Assembly (NCBI RefSeq): GCF_041601295.1
Contig: NZ_JBFIII010000086.1
Span: forward strand, 1-12,948
Direction: 5' to 3'
DNA: 12,948 nucleotides
Source: Immundisolibacter sp.
Lineage (GTDB): Bacteria > Pseudomonadota > Gammaproteobacteria > Immundisolibacterales > Immundisolibacteraceae
In this document: positions 7,705-12,948 of the stretch, in pieces
Numbering within the stretch: position 1 is the stretch's first letter
Layout: every line of letters starts with the position of its first letter
Notes under the pieces: model-generated
The model's input: the letters and a program-made list of their open reading frames with translations, nothing else
Databases searched by the model: none
Told to the model about the DNA's origin: nothing
Made by a program: the position numbers and the translations under genes

Positions 7705-9284
7705 ACGTTGAAACGCAGGCAAACGCCTTGGGGAAGCGATTGGTCAGCTACGACTGGCGGATCGCGGGCGGTCTGCTGGCCGTTACGATGGTTGTGGTGC
7801 TCCTGGCGTTTGGCGAGACGGTGCTCGGCATCGGTGCCATCTGGTGGCGCTCCGAAACCTACGCGCATGGCGTGCTGGTGGTGCCGATTGCCATCTACCT
7901 GTTGTGGCAACGCCGCCACTATCTGGCGCAGGCAGCCCCTGGCGTGCAGCCATGGGCGCTGCTGCCGCTTGGTGCGGCCGGAGTCCTGTGGTCGGTCGGC
8001 AGCCTTGGCGCTGTTCAGGCGTTTCAGCATTTTGCGCTGTACGGGATGCTGCTTGGCAGCGTCTGGTTGGTCGTGGGCAATGTGCCCCTGCGCCGCGCCG
8101 CGTTTCCGTTGGTTTTTTTGGTGTTTGCCGTGCCCTTCGGCGATTTCCTCATCATCCCCTTGCAGGACTTTACGACCCATTTCACGGTGGCGGGGATTCG
8201 CTTGCTGGGGGTGCCGATTTACCGCGAGGGTTACGATCTAGCCTTGCCGAGCGGCAACTGGCGCGTGGCGGAGGTCTGCAGTGGCTTGCGTTATGTGATC
8301 GCGTCCCTGGTGCTGGGAGTGCTCTATGCCCACCTGATGTATCGCAGTCGTTGGCGGCAAGGGGCGTTTGTCGTGATATCCCTGATCGTGCCTGTTGTAG
8401 CGAATGGCCTGCGCGCGGTTGGCGTGATCATGCTGGGTCATCTGTCGGGGATGCGCCTGGCCGTCGGGGTGGATCACCTGATCTATGGATGGGTGTTTTT
8501 CACCGTGGTCATGCTGGCGCTGTTTTTGATCGGCGCTGTTTGGCGCGAGGATGGGCCACGTCAGTCAATACCGCAGTCCGCAGCGTCCGCAGTGCCGACG
8601 AGTCGTGCTCCTGCTCAGCATCTACGCTTACCCAAGGCTTTGTCGGTGTGGATGCTTGGTCTGGCCATGGTGGCGGTGTGGCCGCTGGCCGTGTCGTGGA
8701 TGGAAGCGCACAACGATCACACCGCGCCGGTTCTGGAGCCGCCGCAAATTTCAGATCGGCGCTGGTCGGACTTGCCCATCACGGATTGGCTGCCGCATTT
8801 CGAGGGGCCACGTGCATTTCTGACGCAGGTCTACCTGGGCGGTGATGGGCCGGTGGGGTTGGCCATTGCCTACTACAACAACCAGTCCCAGGATTCGGAG
8901 TTGGTGTCCTGGCGCAACACGCTGGTCGGTCGCGGCATGGGTGCCTGGGGGGAAATCGATCACGGTCACCGGCGCATTCGCCTGGCACATGGGACGGTGG
9001 AGGTACACGAAACGCTGATCCATAAGCCCGGGTCCAGGATGTTGGCGTGGAGCTGGTACTGGACACCGCAAGGAACCACCCTGTCGGCGACAACCGTCAA
9101 GTTACGGGCGGCGCTGGGGCGCCTGGTGGGTCGCGGTGACGACGCTGCGCGAGTGGTGGTTTATGTCCCTGTCGACAGGGACGAGCAGCATTCGCGCGGT
9201 TCGCTGCAAGCCTTCCTGGCCGATGCATGGCCCGTCCTAGACCAGGAGCTTGCCAACGCGTATCGGCAGGCCGCGGCGCAGTGA
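7701..9284 (+). CDS. xrtA: Exosortase A fused to a C-terminal EpsI domain
   Basis: Polytopic inner-membrane transpeptidase-like protease that recognises PEP-CTERM C-terminal signals on exported proteins; it is the defining gene of the locus. In the 527-aa protein, residues 1-285 form about eight membrane helices. They carry the proposed Cys-Arg-His catalytic set: C193 in AEVCSGLRYV, R238 in VVANGLRAVGV and H259 in GVDHLIYGW. A polar linker and another hydrophobic segment (about 314-333) lead to a 190-residue EpsI-type domain (about 340-527; DWLPHFEGPRAF, YYNNQSQDSELVSWRNTL). Its role is unknown; fusion to exosortase A is common and it is a separate gene in other strains. The GTG start (7701) overlaps the previous stop as GTGA, behind a G-rich stretch. 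The stop overlaps the next gene the same way. A perfect 18-bp palindrome lies at 9165-9182 in the EpsI region. No PEP-CTERM substrate is encoded in the window. Confidence 0.96.
   Translation: MNVETQANALGKRLVSYDWRIAGGLLAVTMVVVLLAFGETVLGIGAIWWRSETYAHGVLVVPIAIYLLWQRRHYLAQAAPGVQPWALLPLGAAGVLWSVGSLGAVQAFQHFALYGMLLGSVWLVVGNVPLRRAAFPLVFLVFAVPFGDFLIIPLQDFTTHFTVAGIRLLGVPIYREGYDLALPSGNWRVAEVCSGLRYVIASLVLGVLYAHLMYRSRWRQGAFVVISLIVPVVANGLRAVGVIMLGHLSGMRLAVGVDHLIYGWVFFTVVMLALFLIGAVWREDGPRQSIPQSAASAVPTSRAPAQHLRLPKALSVWMLGLAMVAVWPLAVSWMEAHNDHTAPVLEPPQISDRRWSDLPITDWLPHFEGPRAFLTQVYLGGDGPVGLAIAYYNNQSQDSELVSWRNTLVGRGMGAWGEIDHGHRRIRLAHGTVEVHETLIHKPGSRMLAWSWYWTPQGTTLSATTVKLRAALGRLVGRGDDAARVVVYVPVDRDEQHSRGSLQAFLADAWPVLDQELANAYRQAAAQ
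9165..9182. repeat. Perfect 18-bp palindrome in the 3' part of the exosortase gene
   Basis: GTCCCTGTCGACAGGGAC is its own reverse complement over all 18 bases. It encodes V-P-V-D-R-D of the EpsI domain (in frame, codons from 9165) and lies about 100 bases before the next gene's start at 9281. It could bind a dimeric regulator on DNA or fold as a hairpin in mRNA; chance is also possible given the coding constraint. Confidence 0.6.
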
Positions 9285-10477
9285 CCCGTTGGCGGGTGGC
9301 GCAGCCGGTGCCCGGTGCCGTGCCGTTGTTGCTGCACGTGGTGCATAGCTTCGAGATGGGCGGCCTGCAAAATGGTCTGCTGAACCTGCTGGACCGACTG
9401 CCGTCGGCGCGTTACCGGCATGCCGTGGTCAGCCTGACCGGGCTGTCGGGTTTCGAACGGCGCCTGCGGCGCACCGATGTCCCGTTTTACGCCCTGCACA
9501 AACCGGCTGGCCGTGGGCTGAGCAGTCATCTGCAATTGTGGCGTTTATTGCGCCGACTGCGCCCGGCGCTGGTTCATACACGCAACCTTGCGGCCCTGGA
9601 GGCCCAGCCAATAGCGATGGCTGCCGGAGTGCCCCTGCGGGTGCACGGCGAGCACGGTTGGGACACGCACGATCCGGATGGCCGCTCGGTGCGCTATCGC
9701 CGCTGGCGGTGGCTGATGCGGCCATACGTGAACCATTACATCGCGCTGTCCAGGCAGTTGCAGGAGTATCTGATCACCGGCGTGGGGGTTCCGCGGCAAC
9801 GAATCAGCCAGATTTATAACGGTGTTGATACGGTGCATTTCCACCCGCGTGCCGCCGCACAGTCGCCCACGTCGGTCGGCCCGTTTGTCCAACCGCAGCA
9901 TGTTCTGGTCGGGACAGTCGGTCGCTTGGAGCCGATCAAGGATCAACTCAGCCTGGCGCGGGCTTTCGTGCTGGCCGTGGAGCGGCGACCAGACCTGCGA
10001 GCGCGCTTGCGACTGGTGGTGGTGGGCGACGGTCGGTTGCGGGCACCGATCGAGCAGGTTTTGCGCGATGCGCAGATGGCGGATCTGGTGTGGCTGGCTG
10101 GTAGCCGGGACGACATAGCCGTTTTGCTGCGAGGGCTGGATCTGTTCGTGCTGCCGTCCCTGGCGGAGGGTATTTCGAATACCGTCCTGGAGGCGATGGC
10201 AAGTGGCTTGCCGGTGCTGGCGACCGCGGTCGGCGGCAACGTCGAGCTGGTCGAGCCTGGTATCACCGGAGCCCTGGTACCGCCAAACGATCCGCCCGCG
10301 CTGGCCGAGGCACTTATCGCCTACACCGATGATCCCCGGCGCCGCGAGCGCGAAGGTCAAGCCGGTCGCGAGCGCGCCGTAAACGAGTTTGCACTGGAAG
10401 AGATGGCAGCGGCTTACCAGGACATTTATGACCGTCTGCTGGCCCAGCGCGGAAAACGCCGGGCCGATTTGCAATGA
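9281..10477 (+). CDS. TIGR03088-type PEP-CTERM/XrtA-system glycosyltransferase (GT4)
   Basis: GT-B retaining glycosyltransferase predicted to act in assembly of the EPS repeat unit at the cytoplasmic membrane face. From GTG 9281 it has 398 aa. The N-terminus carries LLLHVVHSFEMGGLQNGLLN; then come the subfamily-specific VHTRNLAALEAQ and RVHGEHGWDTHD, followed by QIYNGVDTVHFHP. The nucleotide-sugar site E-x7-E is E296 to E304 (EGISNTVLE). I chose GTG 9281 because it forms the GTGA overlap used by xrtA and the ligase gene. ATG 9227 would add 18 residues without family resemblance and overlap xrtA by 58 bases, but cannot be excluded. Seventeen bases separate its stop from the amidotransferase start. 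G+C content is higher than in the genes at the 5' end. Confidence 0.92.
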   Translation: MTRWRVAQPVPGAVPLLLHVVHSFEMGGLQNGLLNLLDRLPSARYRHAVVSLTGLSGFERRLRRTDVPFYALHKPAGRGLSSHLQLWRLLRRLRPALVHTRNLAALEAQPIAMAAGVPLRVHGEHGWDTHDPDGRSVRYRRWRWLMRPYVNHYIALSRQLQEYLITGVGVPRQRISQIYNGVDTVHFHPRAAAQSPTSVGPFVQPQHVLVGTVGRLEPIKDQLSLARAFVLAVERRPDLRARLRLVVVGDGRLRAPIEQVLRDAQMADLVWLAGSRDDIAVLLRGLDLFVLPSLAEGISNTVLEAMASGLPVLATAVGGNVELVEPGITGALVPPNDPPALAEALIAYTDDPRRREREGQAGRERAVNEFALEEMAAAYQDIYDRLLAQRGKRRADLQ

Positions 10478-10494
10478 TCGGATAGAAGCAGGAT

Positions 10495-12390
10495 ATGTGC
10501 GGACTGGTTGGCATTTTCGACACTCGCGGCGAGCGGCCGATAGACCGCGCCTTGCTCGATCGCATGAACGAACGCCAGCATCACCGCGGGCCGGACGAGG
10601 GTGGCTTGCACCTGGAACCGGGCTTGGGTCTGGGTCACCGGCGCCTGTCGATCATCGATCTTGCGACCGGACAGCAGCCGATGACCAGCGCCGACGACAA
10701 CCTGGTACTGGTCTACAACGGCGAGATCTATAACTTCGCCGAGCTGGCGGACGAGCTGCGCGCGCTCGGCTACCGCTTTCGCACCCACTGCGACACGGAA
10801 GTCATCCTGTACGCCTACGCCGCCTGGGGCGAGGCGTGCGTCAATCACTTCCGGGGCATGTTCGCCTTCGCCCTGTGGGACCGCCCGCGCCGGCAACTGC
10901 TGCTGGCGCGCGATCGCCTGGGCATCAAGCCGCTGTACTACGCGCCTCTGGCGGACGGAACGCTGCTGTTCGGGTCAGAGCTGAAGGCGCTGACCACGTG
11001 TCCACAACTGCCGCGCCAGATCGACCCACTGGCGGTGGAAGATTATTTCGGTTTCGGCTACGTGCCGGAGCCGCGCACCATCTACAAGGCCGCTCTGAAG
11101 CTGCCGCCGGGCCATACCCTGACAGTGCGCCGCGGCGAGCCGGTGCCCGCGCCGCGTCAGTTCTGGGATCTGCCGCTGGACCCGCGACCGGTGAGCGCCG
11201 ACGTTGGCGCCGAGCTTATCGAGCGCCTGCGCGAGGCGGTGCGCATTCGCATGATCGCTGAGGTGCCGCTGGGCGCATTCCTGTCCGGCGGCGTGGATTC
11301 GAGCGCCGTGGTGGCCATGATGGCGGGTCTTTCCGGCGCGCCCGTTGACACCTGCTCCATGGCCTTTGGCGAAGCCGCTTATGATGAATCGGCCTACGCC
11401 AACGACATTGCCCAGCGCTACGGTACGCGCCACCATAGCGAGCGCGTGGACGCGGACGACTTCGACCTGCTCGATACGCTGGCCGACATTTACGATGAGC
11501 CGTTCGCGGACAGTTCGGCCATTCCGACGTATCGCGTTTGTCAGCTGGCCCGTCGGCATGTCACCGTGGCCCTGTCCGGGGACGGCGGGGACGAGTCCTT
11601 CGGTGGTTACCGGCGTTACCGCTGGCATTTGCAGGAAGAGCACCTGCGCCGGCGGTTGCCACTAGCCGTGCGACGGCCGTTGTTCGGCGCCCTGGGTAGG
11701 CTGTACCCGAAAGCCAACTGGGCGCCGCGCTTCCTGCGCGCCAAGGCCACGTTCCAGAGCCTGGCGCGGGACAGTCTGGAGGGATATTTCGACAGCGTGG
11801 CGGTGATTGGTGACGACCTGCGTGCGAGCCTGTACAGCGCGGCCTTTCGGCGCGATTTGCAGGACTATCGCGCCATCGAGGTGCTGCGCCGGCACGATCG
11901 GCTGTCCGATGCCAACGATCCGCTGCGGCGCGTGCAATACCTCGATTTCAAGACCTATCTTCCGGGCGACATCCTGACCAAGGTGGACCGAGCCAGCATG
12001 GCCCACGCACTCGAAGTGCGGGTGCCGATCCTGGATCATCCGTTCGTCGAGTGGGCTGCCGGCCTGCCGTCGGCACTCAAGGTGAGCGGCGGCGAGGGCA
12101 AGGCAGTGTTCAAGCAGGCGCTCGAGAATCACCTGCCGCGGGACGTTCTGTACCGCCCCAAGATGGGCTTTGCGGTACCTATTGACCGGTGGTTTCGTGG
12201 CCCTTTGCGCGAGCGGGTGCGCGGCGCCGTGCTCGGTGAGCACCTCGCTGGCAGCGGTTTGTTCGACATGGATCGCCTGGCCCGGCTGGTGGACGAGCAC
12301 CAGTCGGGGCGCCGCGACCACGGCACGCCACTGTGGACACTGCTGATGTTCGAGGCCTTCCTGCGCCGCAGCGAGGCTGCCGGCGCGTGA
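10495..12390 (+). CDS. XrtA/PEP-CTERM-system amidotransferase (asparagine synthase-like)
   Basis: Class II glutamine amidotransferase joined to an ATP-dependent asparagine-synthetase domain; predicted to transfer ammonia from glutamine to a carboxylate, here probably a uronic acid or other group on the EPS precursor rather than free aspartate (inference from context). In the 631-aa protein, C2 (MCGLVGIFD) is the N-terminal nucleophile. RGPDEGG, HRRLSIIDL and VYNGEIYNF are glutaminase motifs. The PP-loop is SGGVDSS (264-270), followed by DEPFADSSAIPTYR, LSGDGGDESFGGY and KVDRASMAHALEVRVPILDH in the synthetase domain. All key motifs are intact. The C2 requirement fixes ATG 10495; AGGA (10490-10493) is too close to be a good ribosome binding site. 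The gene is very GC-rich (45 of 60 bases at 10861-10920). Its stop overlaps the next start as GTGA. TIGR03108-type call; homologous asnB-like genes in EPS loci are linked to floc formation in Zoogloea-type bacteria. Confidence 0.93.
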   Translation: MCGLVGIFDTRGERPIDRALLDRMNERQHHRGPDEGGLHLEPGLGLGHRRLSIIDLATGQQPMTSADDNLVLVYNGEIYNFAELADELRALGYRFRTHCDTEVILYAYAAWGEACVNHFRGMFAFALWDRPRRQLLLARDRLGIKPLYYAPLADGTLLFGSELKALTTCPQLPRQIDPLAVEDYFGFGYVPEPRTIYKAALKLPPGHTLTVRRGEPVPAPRQFWDLPLDPRPVSADVGAELIERLREAVRIRMIAEVPLGAFLSGGVDSSAVVAMMAGLSGAPVDTCSMAFGEAAYDESAYANDIAQRYGTRHHSERVDADDFDLLDTLADIYDEPFADSSAIPTYRVCQLARRHVTVALSGDGGDESFGGYRRYRWHLQEEHLRRRLPLAVRRPLFGALGRLYPKANWAPRFLRAKATFQSLARDSLEGYFDSVAVIGDDLRASLYSAAFRRDLQDYRAIEVLRRHDRLSDANDPLRRVQYLDFKTYLPGDILTKVDRASMAHALEVRVPILDHPFVEWAAGLPSALKVSGGEGKAVFKQALENHLPRDVLYRPKMGFAVPIDRWFRGPLRERVRGAVLGEHLAGSGLFDMDRLARLVDEHQSGRRDHGTPLWTLLMFEAFLRRSEAAGA

Positions 12391-12948
12391 ACGAGTTTCT
12401 TGTCCGCCGCCTGTGGCTGCCGCTGCACGAGCGCCTGCGTGGGCGCGAGACGCTGCGGCATTACTCTGACCTGAAGGCCAGCGAAGTCTGGGACGCCCCG
12501 CGTCTGGAGGCGCTACGTTTGCGCAAGTTGTGTCGCCTGCTGGCGCACTGCCAAACGCAGGTGCCCTATTATCGAGCGCTGTTCGCACAGGCGGGAATCA
12601 AGGATGCGGCTGCCTCGGGCGCGCAGGCGCTGCGGGAGTTTCCACCCCTGGAGCGTGACACCATCCGTAGCGGGGGCGATGCGCTGCTTGCCGAATCCGG
12701 GCATCCACCGCGTTTGCGGGCCAACACCGGTGGTTCCAGCGGCTCGCCGCAGGTATTCCAGACCGACCTTGTCAAAGAGGCACGCCAAAACCCCCACAAG
12801 CTGCGCCCGCGCAGCTGGTTCGGCGTGTTGCCGGGCCAACGTCAGATTGATTTTTGGGGTTCGCCGATCGAGTTGTCCAAACAAAGCCGCCTGCGCGCGT
12901 TCAAGGACCGTTATTTCCTGAACCAGGTGCTGTTATCGGCGTTCAACC
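12387..12948 (+). CDS. CapK/phenylacetate-CoA ligase-like adenylate-forming protein, 3'-truncated by window edge
   Basis: Start of a member of the ANL-type (AMP-forming) CapK/PaaK-like group often found in polysaccharide clusters, where it may activate a carboxylic acid as adenylate or thioester for EPS decoration; the substrate is unknown. The frame is open for 187 codons to the end of the window. The start is GTG 12387, overlapping the amidotransferase stop as GTGA, with GAGG at 12373-12376 ten bases upstream. Visible signs are the CapK-type N-terminus LLAHCQTQVPYYRALFAQAG (about 53-72), then FPPLERDTIR and the phosphate-binding loop NTGGSSGSPQVF. The sequence continues into FGVLPGQRQIDFWGSP. 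The catalytic C-terminal part lies outside the window, so activity cannot be judged. Only the group is assigned. Confidence 0.82.
   Translation, partial: MNEFLVRRLWLPLHERLRGRETLRHYSDLKASEVWDAPRLEALRLRKLCRLLAHCQTQVPYYRALFAQAGIKDAAASGAQALREFPPLERDTIRSGGDALLAESGHPPRLRANTGGSSGSPQVFQTDLVKEARQNPHKLRPRSWFGVLPGQRQIDFWGSPIELSKQSRLRAFKDRYFLNQVLLSAFN

Noticed and set aside
7844..8845. Same-strand 333-codon frame inside xrtA
   Set aside because: The exosortase frame carries the catalytic Cys, Arg and His motifs. The alternative frame gives an Arg/Ala/Gly-rich translation with no family resemblance.
9545..10474. Long antisense open frame (309 codons) opposite the TIGR03088-type glycosyltransferase
   Set aside because: The sense strand encodes a clear family protein. 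The antisense translation is rich in His, Gln and Arg with no domain, as expected from GC-rich codon bias.
11662..12588. Antisense open frame (308 codons) across the end of the amidotransferase gene and the ligase start
   Set aside because: It overlaps two convincing sense genes, has low-complexity composition and shows no recognisable motif.
12604..12921. 105-codon frame inside the ligase gene
   Set aside because: It is out of frame with the CapK-like protein, which shows the VPYYR and TGGSSGSP motifs; the alternative has no recognisable features.

Overview
The window is a 13-kb stretch of one co-oriented (+ strand) gene cluster that I recognise as the core of an XrtA (exosortase A)/PEP-CTERM extracellular polysaccharide (EPS) locus. 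Such loci occur in Gram-negative, mostly environmental Proteobacteria. The outer-membrane barrel protein, the Wzz/BY-kinase pair and the high G+C content fit a beta- or gammaproteobacterium, but I cannot name a genus. Family names are recalled from reading the proteins; no database search was run.

Layout: 1-915 chain-length determinant (5' end outside the window); 926-1888 BY-type tyrosine autokinase; 1885-3339 outer-membrane beta-barrel protein of the TIGR03016 type; 3346-4431 ExeA-like AAA ATPase; 4522-5397 polysaccharide deacetylase with a DUF3473-type C-terminus; 5400-6422 FemAB/GNAT-like protein; 6448-7704 TIGR03087-type glycosyltransferase; 7701-9284 exosortase A fused to an EpsI domain; 9281-10477 TIGR03088-type glycosyltransferase; 10495-12390 asparagine-synthase-like amidotransferase; 12387-12948 start of a CapK/PaaK-like adenylate-forming protein (3' end outside the window). 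There is no gene-free stretch over 90 bases. I see no tRNA, rRNA, mobile element, CRISPR array, terminator or convincing promoter, so this looks like the interior of a long operon.

How the genes work together (partly inference): the chain-length determinant and autokinase control EPS polymerisation and length. The two glycosyltransferases build the repeat unit. The deacetylase, FemAB-like protein, amidotransferase and CapK-like protein probably modify it. The barrel protein and the ATPase are candidates for passage through, or assembly at, the envelope. Exosortase A processes proteins with a C-terminal PEP-CTERM sorting signal; none is encoded here, so its substrates lie elsewhere. Four junctions are ATGA/GTGA stop-start overlaps, implying translational coupling.

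The system itself is known. The points worth a second look are the cluster of amide- and acyl-forming enzymes at the 3' end, a perfect 18-bp palindrome inside the exosortase gene, an intercistronic hairpin before the first glycosyltransferase, a G8 tract inside a conserved ATPase motif, and a rise in G+C content from the 5' to the 3' half.
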